From Bifidobacterium breve (GTDB taxonomy: Bacteria; Actinomycetota; Actinomycetes; S36-B12; UBA5976), in assembly GCA_945861165.1 (NCBI GenBank), contig CAMATO010000029.1, positions 1-12,361 of the forward strand: a stretch of 12,361 nucleotides of DNA, in the 5' to 3' direction. Below the pieces are notes generated by a model. It was given only the letters and a program-made list of their open reading frames with translations, had not been told where the DNA came from and searched no databases. Shown here piece after piece: positions 6,466-12,361 of the stretch. Both the position numbers and the translations under genes were made by a program. Numbering within the stretch: the first letter of the stretch is position 1; each line of letters starts with the position of its first letter.

Positions 6466-6839
6466 AAAAAGCATCTAAATTTAAAACTTGGTTGAGAGGT
6501 TTTTATGCTTCTGATGAAGAGTTAGCGGCTTATGAATTATCTCTCGACTCTGAAATCAGAGGATCAACTCTTATTGAAGAAGTGGAGCGTGGTGAAACAA
6601 TTCAAGTAACAGGAGTTGTTAAATCAATCACCGTTAAGCCACTTTCACAAAATCCTTCATACGAAGTTGAAATTTTTGATGGTTCGGGAAGTTTGATCGT
6701 CATCTGGCAAGGCAGAAAGCATGTTGCCGGAGTGGAACCAGGAACTCGAATTGAAGTTGAAGGTCGGATTACATACCTATCGGGCAAACCATGTTTGCAT
6801 AATCCTGTTTACAAACTACTTAGTAGCGAGGCGAGTTAA
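6462..6839 (+). CDS. OB-fold nucleic acid-binding protein (Rv2694c-like)
   Basis: A 125-residue protein. A short charged head (1-33) precedes a single OB-fold of the tRNA-anticodon-binding type at about 34-118, recognisable by strands GETIQVTGVVKSITV, YEVEIFDGSGSLIVIWQGR and GTRIEVEGRI. The pattern of a Gly-rich turn followed by LIVIWQGR resembles the OB domains of RecG and aminoacyl-tRNA synthetases, so single-stranded nucleic acid is the likely ligand. Its biological role is unknown. The start codon ATG at 6462 overlaps the dut stop by four bases, and the DUF3159 gene begins on the base after its stop, so it is the middle gene of a coupled three-gene operon. In other actinobacteria a DUF3710 gene usually lies between dut and this gene; it is absent here. 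Confidence 0.85.
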   Translation: MKKASKFKTWLRGFYASDEELAAYELSLDSEIRGSTLIEEVERGETIQVTGVVKSITVKPLSQNPSYEVEIFDGSGSLIVIWQGRKHVAGVEPGTRIEVEGRITYLSGKPCLHNPVYKLLSSEAS

Positions 6840-7457
6840 TTGAGTAATCCAGAAAATATGGGGGAGAAAGAATTATTAAATAAAGCCATTGGTGGGTGGA
6901 GAGGACTGATTGATTCAGCTTTACCGTCAATGCTATTCATAATAATTTTTGTTTTTCAAAGTAATTTAAATAACGCGTTAACCGCTGCCCTTATTTTGGG
7001 TGGTGTTTTGTTAGTAATACGAATATGGGAAAGAAAGAGTCTTGCTCAAGTATTGAGCGGGTTTGTGGGATTATCGATATCTGTTTTGATTACTTGGAGA
7101 ACAAACAATGCTAGTAATTTTTTTCTGACAGGCATTATTGCCAACGCAGTTTATGGTTCAGCTTTATTAGTTTCTGTATTAATTAGAAAACCATTAATTG
7201 GTTATTTAGTTGGTTCATTAGTGGGGGATACCTCAGGTTGGTTAAAGCATCCTTTACTAGTCCGAGCTTATACAACTGTGACTTGGATTTGGGTTGGAGT
7301 TTTTAGTTTACGATTATTAGTTCAAGTACCACTTTATTTGAAGGACAATATTGCATTACTAGGTTCAGTCAAAATATTTATGGGTTGGCCACTTTATTTG
7401 TTTTCAGTGTGGTTGACATATCAGATTGTGAAGACAGCCAGAGCAAAAATTATTTAA
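6840..7457 (+). CDS. DUF3159 family integral membrane protein
   Basis: A 205-residue polytopic membrane protein with about five to six hydrophobic helices. Family signatures are clear: GGWRGLIDSALPS (18-30) before the first helix, ARxxN-like RTNNASNFFLTGI in the middle, RKPLIGYLVG, and near the end WVGVFSLRLLVQVPLYL and MGWPLYLFSVWLTY. It belongs to the actinobacterial set found beside the OB-fold gene; the fold recalls intracellular septation A-like proteins, but no function is established to my knowledge. I accept the TTG at 6840, which directly follows the upstream TAA and has GAGG 8 nt before it. The ATG at 6858 (residue 7) is an alternative and would keep the whole conserved domain. The stop overlaps that of the convergent ceoC gene in TTAA. 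Confidence 0.85.
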   Translation: MSNPENMGEKELLNKAIGGWRGLIDSALPSMLFIIIFVFQSNLNNALTAALILGGVLLVIRIWERKSLAQVLSGFVGLSISVLITWRTNNASNFFLTGIIANAVYGSALLVSVLIRKPLIGYLVGSLVGDTSGWLKHPLLVRAYTTVTWIWVGVFSLRLLVQVPLYLKDNIALLGSVKIFMGWPLYLFSVWLTYQIVKTARAKII

Positions 7458-8119
7458 GCAGGCTTATTGCAGAGTAATTCTCTGAGAATTGGTTGTTGTG
7501 CGGTTGTGGCAATAACTATCAATTCGTCTCCCGATTCCAAAGGATCATCTGGGTGAGGGGTGATAACTTTTCGATCGCGCAGAATTGCCACTAAAGCTGT
7601 ATCGATAGGCCAATCCACATCACCAACACGTTTGCCCACAACTGGTGAATCACCGGGAAGTGTTACTTCTAAAATGTCGGAACCAGATTGTCTTAAAGAA
7701 AATAATCGAACTAATTCCCCAACAGTTACTGCTTCTTCAACAAGGGCGGTCATCATTTGTGGAGTGGATACTGCAAAGTCAACACCCCATGATTCACCAA
7801 AAAGCCATTCGTTCTTGGGATGATTAACCCGACCTACTACTCGGGATACGCCGTATTCGGTCTTAGCAAGAAGTGAAACGACCAAGTTAACTTTGTCGTC
7901 ACCCGTTGCTGCGACCACAATTTGGGCTTTGGAAAGATTTGCAGCATCAAGTGCATCAGGTTCGCAAGCATCTGCAAAAACAGTGTGTGCACCAGATTTT
8001 TTTGCACTGGCAATAGCATCAGCATCTTTGTCAATGACGGTAATTTTGTGACCGTTTTTTATTAGGTCACGAGCAATAGCACGTCCTACGTTTCCACCAC
8101 CAGCAATAACAATCAACAT
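7454..8119 (-). CDS. ceoC: TrkA/RCK-type potassium uptake regulator, CeoC-like
   Basis: A 221-residue cytoplasmic RCK protein. The N-terminal Rossmann domain (about 1-130) has GGGNVG (7-12) and an acidic Asp30 at the end of strand two (TVIDKD), which favours NAD(H) binding. Conserved GDDKVNLVVSLLAKTEYG and the NEWLFGESWGVD segment mark the CeoC subgroup. A TrkA-C ligand-binding domain follows (about 135-215, ending GDELIVIATT). Such proteins form rings on the inner face of K+ transport systems and gate them in response to NAD(H), nucleotides or c-di-AMP. Its ATG lies 3 nt after the ceoB stop, and its AAGGA ribosome site is inside the ceoB end, so the two are translated together, probably as a hetero-oligomer. 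Assignment as ceoC rather than ceoB rests on sequence type and order. Confidence 0.88.
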   Translation of the reverse strand: MLIVIAGGGNVGRAIARDLIKNGHKITVIDKDADAIASAKKSGAHTVFADACEPDALDAANLSKAQIVVAATGDDKVNLVVSLLAKTEYGVSRVVGRVNHPKNEWLFGESWGVDFAVSTPQMMTALVEEAVTVGELVRLFSLRQSGSDILEVTLPGDSPVVGKRVGDVDWPIDTALVAILRDRKVITPHPDDPLESGDELIVIATTAQQPILRELLCNKPA

Positions 8120-8122
8120 GTA

Positions 8123-8782
8123 TTAATCCTTTGCTCCGCTAGCAAAAACGTTTTCAACTAAATCTCTATCTTGAACTTGATAAATTGCGTGAATTAAATC
8201 GCCTTCTTGAATTACTGTGTCACGATCAGGCAAGATTGCCCCGCCAAATCGACTAATTAGTGCCACACGTACTTTTGCAGCTTCTGACAAATCTCCAACA
8301 CGTTTGCCTACCCATTTTGGTGATAGATAAACCTGAGCTAAAACAACATTGCCACTGGGATCGCGCCATTCTTCTTGTGCACCAAGAGGCAACAATCTTC
8401 TTAAAACTTGATCAGTAGTCCAGGCAACACTTGCTACTGTTGGAATTCCTAAGCGTTCATAAACTTTTGCTCTTCTTGGATCATAAATTCTTGCCACAAC
8501 TAGGGGAACATTAAAGTTTTCTCTAGCAACGCGAGCCGAAACAATATTTGAATTATCTCCTGATGAAACTGCGGCAAATGCTTGAGCTTTTTCAATCCCA
8601 GCTTCAATTAGTGTGTCACGATCAAAACCAACACCTAAAACTTTTTGTCCACTGAAATTTTCACCTAAAGCAACGAATGCTGATTCTTCTTTATCAATGA
8701 TGGCTACAGAATGGCCTAGTTCCATTAATCGCAGCGAAAGGGCAGATCCGACTCGTCCACAACCCATAATCACTACGTGCAC
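8123..8782 (-). CDS. ceoB: TrkA/RCK-type potassium uptake regulator, CeoB-like
   Basis: A 219-residue RCK protein, the first gene of the ceoB-ceoC pair. The Rossmann domain opens MHVVIMGCGRVGSALSL, with GCGRVG (7-12) and Asp30 for NAD binding. SSGDNSNIVSARVARENF and ARIYDPRRAKVYERLGIPT are typical of the mycobacterial CeoB subgroup. The TrkA-C domain covers about 135-215 (GKRVGDLSEAAKVRVALISRFG, GDLIHAIYQV). The role is nucleotide-dependent control of potassium transport from the cytoplasmic side. The GTG at 8782 has AAGGA about 10 nt upstream. It is divergent from the KimA-like permease, sharing a 115-bp intergenic region with repeats. No TrkG/H or KtrB channel subunit is visible in the window, so the adjacent permease is the nearest candidate partner. 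Confidence 0.9.
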   Translation of the reverse strand: MHVVIMGCGRVGSALSLRLMELGHSVAIIDKEESAFVALGENFSGQKVLGVGFDRDTLIEAGIEKAQAFAAVSSGDNSNIVSARVARENFNVPLVVARIYDPRRAKVYERLGIPTVASVAWTTDQVLRRLLPLGAQEEWRDPSGNVVLAQVYLSPKWVGKRVGDLSEAAKVRVALISRFGGAILPDRDTVIQEGDLIHAIYQVQDRDLVENVFASGAKD

Positions 8783-8805
8783 TTGGAAATAATCCTTTGA
8801 GTGGA

Positions 8806-8832
8806 TGCCTGTTATTACCTACGTTACAGGCA
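8806..8832. repeat. Inverted repeat in the ceoB/permease divergent promoter region
   Basis: Perfect 7-bp arms TGCCTGT (8806-8812) and ACAGGCA (8826-8832) are separated by 13 nt. The centre contains AT-rich sequence that on the minus strand could hold the ceoB -10. Spacing and position suit an operator for a dimeric repressor; a leader hairpin for ceoB mRNA is the alternative. Confidence 0.4.
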
Positions 8833-8851
8833 AATCTGTTTGCGTTACGGG
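8822..8851. repeat. Direct repeat CGTTACRGG with 21-bp period
   Basis: CGTTACAGG (8822-8830) recurs as CGTTACGGG (8843-8851), exactly 21 bp apart, about two helical turns, so both copies face the same side of the DNA. The first copy overlaps the right arm of the inverted repeat. This could be a tandem regulator site between the potassium-system genes, or chance. Confidence 0.35.
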
Positions 8852-8897
8852 AGTGGTTAAAGCCTTGGAGCGCAGGTGTTGCGTAATGTGAGGGATT

Positions 8898-10868
8898 GTG
8901 GCAATTCTTACAACTTCGATAAAGCGCTTACTTGTAGGTCGCGCTCTGAGAAGTGACAAGTTAGGTGACACTCTTCTCCCTAAAAGAGTGGCTCTACCAG
9001 TCTTTGCATCTGATGCATTGTCTTCCAATGCTTATGCCACCCAAGAAATTCTTTTAGTTTTAAGTGTTAGCGGAATTGCATATATAAATAGTTCACTGTG
9101 GGTTGCTTTCGCTGTTGCAACTGTGATGGGTGTAGTTGTGATGTCTTACCGACAAAATGTGCACGCTTACCCAAGTGGTGGTGGGGATTATGAAGTAGTA
9201 ACCACAAACCTGGGTAGAAAACCTGGGTTAGTAGTAGCAAGTGCATTATTAGTTGATTATGTGATGACGGTTGCTGTTTCGATCGCTGCAGCTAAAGACA
9301 ATATTGCTTCAGCGTTTCCATACTTTTCAAATCATGGAGTCGTGCTCGCCGTGGTCTTAATCGCAATTTTGACAGTTTTGAACCTGCGCGGTGCGAAAGA
9401 ATCTGGAACTCTATTTGCTATTCCAACTTATGCTTTTATTTTCTCTATATTAATAATGGTGGGTTGGGCAGGATTTCAACTCATGCAAGGAGTTGAACTG
9501 AAAGCCGAAAGTGCTGATTGGTCAATTACTGCTGAACAAAGTTTCACTGGGTTTGCGTTAATCTTTTTGTTTGCTCGAGCTTTTTCCTCTGGGTGTACAG
9601 CGTTAACTGGCGTAGAAGCAATATCAAATGGTGTTCCAGCGTTTAAAAAACCCAAGAGTAAAAACGCTGCGACAACTTTATTATTATTAGGAACCATTTC
9701 TTCTGCCATGTTTTTGTCTATTACTTATTTGGCAATGAAGACTGGGGTAAAAGTTGCAGAGCATTCAGAAGACTTAATTGGACTACCTGCAGGGCAACAA
9801 CAAAAAACTGTGATTGTGCAAATTGCGCAAGCAAGTTTTGGTTCATTCACTTTAGGAACTCTAATTATCGCTGCAGCTACGGCATTGATCTTGGTCTTGG
9901 CGGCAAATACTGCTTACAACGGATTTCCTGTTTTGGCTTCTATTCTTGCCAATGACAGATTTTTGCCGCGACAACTGCACAATCGAGGCGATCGCTTAGC
10001 TTTTAGTAATGGAATTATATTTTTAGCCACAGCGGCCATCATCATGGTTTATGCATTCGATGCCAGTGTAACTAAATTGATTCAACTCTATATTTTGGGA
10101 GTTTTTACTTCTTTTACTTTGGGTCAACTGGGAATGATAAAACATTGGACCAGAAACATTAAGAACGCAACTGATAAAGATTTGATTTCAAAAATGAAAC
10201 GTTCTCGCATCATCAATTCAATTGGTTTTGTTATGACTGGAACAGTCTTAGTGATTGTGTTAGTAACAAAATTTACTCATGGTGCTTGGATGGTGGTAGT
10301 AGCTATTCCAATGCTGATGGCGATGATGAGTGCCATTTATGTTTATTACCGAAAAGTAAATGATGAGCTAACTCTAACTAGCAGCGCTAACCTAACTTTA
10401 CCTAGCAGAATTCATGGAATAGTTTTGGTTTCCAAATTGCATAAACCAACGATGAGAGCTGTCTATTACGCCAGAGCAACCAGACCAAGCACTTTAGAAG
10501 CAATAACAGTAAGAGTTGAAGTAGAAGAAACTAATACGCTGATTAGAGATTGGCAAGAATTAGGAATTCCTGTGCCCCTTAAGGTTCTTGATTCTCCTTT
10601 TAGAGAAATTACTAGGCCAATTCTTGATTATGTTAAAAGCATCAGAAGAGATAGTCCTAGAGATGTAATCTCAGTGTTTGTTCCTCAATACGTTGTTGGT
10701 CATTGGTGGGAGCAATTACTCCACAATCAATCAGCGTTAAGACTTAAATCTCGTTTATTATTTACCCCTGGGGTGATGGTGGTAAGTGTTCCTTGGCAAT
10801 TAATGTCTACCGAAACAATGAAAGAAAAAAAACCTCGCCCTGTTTCACAAAATTTGCGTCGCCCATAG
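8898..10868 (+). CDS. APC-superfamily permease of the KimA (YdaO) potassium-importer type
   Basis: A 656-residue membrane protein: an APC/LeuT-fold core of about twelve helices (residues 30-500) and a cytosolic C-terminal domain (about 510-640) with HGIVLVSKLHKPTMRAVYYA, then SPFREITRPILDYV and a WWEQLLHNQSALRLK helix. It would often be annotated as an amino-acid permease. The motifs, however, match Bacillus KimA, a proton-coupled K+ importer: FASDALSSNAY, YPSGGGDYEV and LLVDYVMTVAVS. Asp39, Tyr46, Asp120, Thr124 and Ser128 fall, at a constant offset of three, on the positions I recall as KimA K+-site residues (Asp36, Tyr43, Asp117, Thr121, Ser125). Divergence from ceoB-ceoC supports potassium. 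The GTG start is fixed by family alignment; GAGGG is only 3 nt away, and TAATGT (8884-8889) could serve as a -10. The methyltransferase gene follows after 4 nt. Confidence 0.85.
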   Translation: MAILTTSIKRLLVGRALRSDKLGDTLLPKRVALPVFASDALSSNAYATQEILLVLSVSGIAYINSSLWVAFAVATVMGVVVMSYRQNVHAYPSGGGDYEVVTTNLGRKPGLVVASALLVDYVMTVAVSIAAAKDNIASAFPYFSNHGVVLAVVLIAILTVLNLRGAKESGTLFAIPTYAFIFSILIMVGWAGFQLMQGVELKAESADWSITAEQSFTGFALIFLFARAFSSGCTALTGVEAISNGVPAFKKPKSKNAATTLLLLGTISSAMFLSITYLAMKTGVKVAEHSEDLIGLPAGQQQKTVIVQIAQASFGSFTLGTLIIAAATALILVLAANTAYNGFPVLASILANDRFLPRQLHNRGDRLAFSNGIIFLATAAIIMVYAFDASVTKLIQLYILGVFTSFTLGQLGMIKHWTRNIKNATDKDLISKMKRSRIINSIGFVMTGTVLVIVLVTKFTHGAWMVVVAIPMLMAMMSAIYVYYRKVNDELTLTSSANLTLPSRIHGIVLVSKLHKPTMRAVYYARATRPSTLEAITVRVEVEETNTLIRDWQELGIPVPLKVLDSPFREITRPILDYVKSIRRDSPRDVISVFVPQYVVGHWWEQLLHNQSALRLKSRLLFTPGVMVVSVPWQLMSTETMKEKKPRPVSQNLRRP

Positions 10869-10872
10869 CACC

Positions 10873-12048
10873 GTGAATCCAGGAGATTTACTAACTTTAA
10901 ATATTGAAAAAGTTGCTCACGGTGGTTTATGTGTAGCAAGACATGAAGGTGTTGTCGTATTTGTTAGACATGCTTTACCTGGGGAAACTGTGGAAGCAAA
11001 ACTAGTTTCACTAGCCCCCGGTAAAAGATCATGGTTTGCTCAAACAATAAAAGTTATTTCAGATTCACCGCACCGTATTGAACCAAAATGTGAATTCTTC
11101 AAACCTGATGGTTGTGGTGGTTGTGATTGGCAGCATGTTAATCCCACTTTTCAAAGAGAACTTAAATTAGCAGTGCTTGTGGAACAACTTGAAAGATTTG
11201 GACAAGTTCCTAACGCTAAAGATATTTGTTCCATTAACTTAGTTGAGCCAAGTGACTATAATTGGCGAACTAGAATTCGCTTAGTTGCAAATGAACATGG
11301 TAAATGGGGATTTCGAAAAACTCGTTCACATGAAGTTCAAGTAATCAATAAGTGTTTAATTGCAGACAACTCAATAAACGATGTTTTAAAAAACTTACCT
11401 GAAGGCAATAATGGCGAAGAGATTTTAATTGTGAAATCTAAAGATGAAACAATTGTTTACCCAGTTGAGAAAAGAGCACCTAGTGCTCCTAATGCTGTTC
11501 AAGAAGTAGACGGTCACGATTTCGCGGTAGCAGGAGATGGGTTTTGGCAAGTACACCCTGGGGCTGCTTCAGTTTTGAGTAATCAAATCAAAAAATCAAT
11601 TTCAGGTTTAAAAGTTGACTCATTTGTCGATCTTTATGCCGGAGTAGGAGTGTTAGCCCACGCTTTGTTACAAGAATTTCCACAGGCAACAGGTTTTGTG
11701 GTTGAAGCAGATAGAAATGCTGCCCAAAATGCCAAAACAAATTTGAAAGATTTCAAAAATGTGCAAGTGGTGGGTGATCGGGTAGATCGCTGGATTAGGT
11801 CAGTAAAAACTAAGTTTGATGTGATGGTGCTTGATCCACCAAGATCTGGTGCGGGTCAAAATGTGATGCAACAAATTTGTGCCCAAACTTTGCAGAAAAT
11901 TATCTATATTGCTTGTGACCCAGCAGCTTTAGCCAGAGACGTTTTAATCGCCAAAAAGTATGGCTGGAGACTTGAAACTGTTGTGGCATTTGATTTGTTT
12001 CCCATGACTCACCATTTAGAATCAGTGGCAGTTTTGGTGCACGAATAA
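10873..12048 (+). CDS. TRAM-domain, Fe-S RNA m5U methyltransferase (TrmA/RumA family)
   Basis: S-adenosylmethionine-dependent enzyme that methylates C5 of a uridine in 23S rRNA or tRNA; the target base cannot be told from sequence. Domains in its 391 residues: TRAM RNA-binding domain (1-62), [4Fe-4S] ligands Cys73, Cys81, Cys84 and Cys161, and a Rossmann methyltransferase domain from about 215. That domain has Gln226 (FWQVHPGAA), the SAM loop DLYAGVGV (253-260), DPPRSG (321-326), nucleophile Cys348 (IACDPAALARD) and general-base Glu383 (HHLESVAVL). All catalytic residues are present; it is somewhat shorter than E. coli RlmD but similar to actinobacterial members. The GTG at 10873, 4 nt after the permease stop, has no ribosome site, so translation probably depends on coupling. 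Linkage to the permease is conserved in mycobacteria but has no obvious functional logic. Confidence 0.9.
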   Translation: MNPGDLLTLNIEKVAHGGLCVARHEGVVVFVRHALPGETVEAKLVSLAPGKRSWFAQTIKVISDSPHRIEPKCEFFKPDGCGGCDWQHVNPTFQRELKLAVLVEQLERFGQVPNAKDICSINLVEPSDYNWRTRIRLVANEHGKWGFRKTRSHEVQVINKCLIADNSINDVLKNLPEGNNGEEILIVKSKDETIVYPVEKRAPSAPNAVQEVDGHDFAVAGDGFWQVHPGAASVLSNQIKKSISGLKVDSFVDLYAGVGVLAHALLQEFPQATGFVVEADRNAAQNAKTNLKDFKNVQVVGDRVDRWIRSVKTKFDVMVLDPPRSGAGQNVMQQICAQTLQKIIYIACDPAALARDVLIAKKYGWRLETVVAFDLFPMTHHLESVAVLVHE

Positions 12049-12101
12049 GCCGTTTTTCTTCCCACTGATAGTGTTTGGTTATTGATAAAACTGAGGGATA
12101 G

Positions 12102-12361
12102 ATGAGTATAAACACTTTCGGAGCCTTGCAAACTCTAAGTTTTAATAATCGCTCCAGTCAAATATTTGCCCTTGATAAAATTCCTGGTGCTAAAACCTTG
12201 CCTTTCAGTTTAAAAATACTTTTAGAAAATTTATTGCGCACCGAAGATGGTGTGAACATAACCAAAGAGCACATCAACGCAGTTGCCAATTGGGATGAAA
12301 AAGCTGAACCAAGTATAGAAATTCCTTACACCCCAGCTCGAGTAATTATGCAAGATTTCAC
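12102..12361 (+). CDS. acnA: Aconitate hydratase, AcnA type (N-terminal 86 residues; runs off the right edge)
   Basis: Aconitase interconverts citrate and isocitrate in the TCA cycle using a [4Fe-4S] cluster, and the AcnA/IRP1 type can also bind RNA when the cluster is lost. The visible part begins MSINTFGALQTL and carries the strongly conserved LPFSLKILLENLLRTEDG (about 36-53), NWDEKAEPSIEI and the TPARVIMQDFT stretch at the end. The catalytic cysteines and the swivel domain lie beyond the window. The ATG at 12102 has GAGGG 4 nt upstream, a short but workable spacing. The 53-bp gap after the methyltransferase shows no terminator hairpin, so it may be partly co-transcribed with upstream genes or have its own promoter in the AT-rich stretch at 12071-12090. 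Confidence 0.95.
   Translation, partial: MSINTFGALQTLSFNNRSSQIFALDKIPGAKTLPFSLKILLENLLRTEDGVNITKEHINAVANWDEKAEPSIEIPYTPARVIMQDF

Noticed and set aside
7560..7823. 87-codon plus-strand ORF opposite ceoC
   Set aside because: Shadow of a well-conserved RCK protein; low-complexity product.
8783..8897. A ydaO-type c-di-AMP riboswitch upstream of the KimA-like permease
   Set aside because: The spacer is only 115 bp, shorter than the usual aptamer, and I could not find its conserved G-rich blocks; a covariance-model search would settle it.
8819..9028. 69-codon minus-strand ORF across the permease start and the intergenic region
   Set aside because: Most of it is antisense to the conserved N-terminus of the permease; no ribosome site was noted.
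12049..12101. Terminator after the methyltransferase
   Set aside because: There is a T-run (about 12052-12057) but no stem in front of it.
1..12361. Mobile elements, CRISPR arrays, tRNA or rRNA genes
   Set aside because: No transposase or integrase reading frames, no regularly spaced repeats and no tRNA-like cloverleaf in the short spacers; gene order is conserved core chromosome.

Overview
The window looks like a piece of a small, AT-rich actinobacterial chromosome. The base composition is low in G+C. The gene content and order nevertheless match a core actinobacterial block. From memory, Mycobacterium tuberculosis carries the same run from suhB through DUF4193, DUF3093, dut, the OB-fold gene, DUF3159, ceoC/ceoB and the APC permease to the TRAM methyltransferase (about Rv2701c to Rv2689c). 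Low G+C, a SepH/ParC pair and very short spacers fit a streamlined freshwater actinobacterium of the Nanopelagicales (acI) type. That placement is inference; no rRNA or marker-gene search was possible.

Layout. 1-3427 (minus strand): an MFS transporter, then sepH (activator of FtsZ assembly), then the 5' part of a type IIA topoisomerase A subunit (parC) that runs off the left edge. 3472-4802: an inositol monophosphatase (suhB) converging on a gamma-carbonic-anhydrase-like protein. 4811-5981: a possible 46-residue single-CxxC ORF, the DUF4193 zinc-ribbon protein, and the convergent pair of small membrane proteins DUF4235 and DUF3093. 6016-7457: dut, an OB-fold protein and the DUF3159 membrane protein, forming a tightly coupled operon. 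7454-8782: two RCK/TrkA-type potassium regulators (ceoC, ceoB). 8898-12048: divergently from these, a KimA-type APC permease followed by a TRAM/Fe-S m5U methyltransferase. 12102-end: the start of aconitase.

Functional picture. Most genes are housekeeping: chromosome topology and division (parC, sepH), nucleotide hygiene (dut), RNA modification, the TCA cycle (acn) and inositol metabolism (suhB). The most coherent system is a probable potassium-uptake locus. A permease carrying the residues I recall as K+ ligands in Bacillus KimA is divergent from two NAD-binding RCK proteins, with no Trk/Ktr channel subunit in view. The 115-bp gap between them holds both an inverted and a direct repeat.

The architecture is very compact. 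All three convergent gene pairs overlap by exactly four bases that form both stop codons (TTAA, CTAG, TTAA). Two divergent pairs are separated by only 44 and 34 bp, with sequence suited to leaderless transcription. No mobile element, CRISPR array, tRNA or rRNA was seen, and no gene-free stretch exceeds 173 bp.
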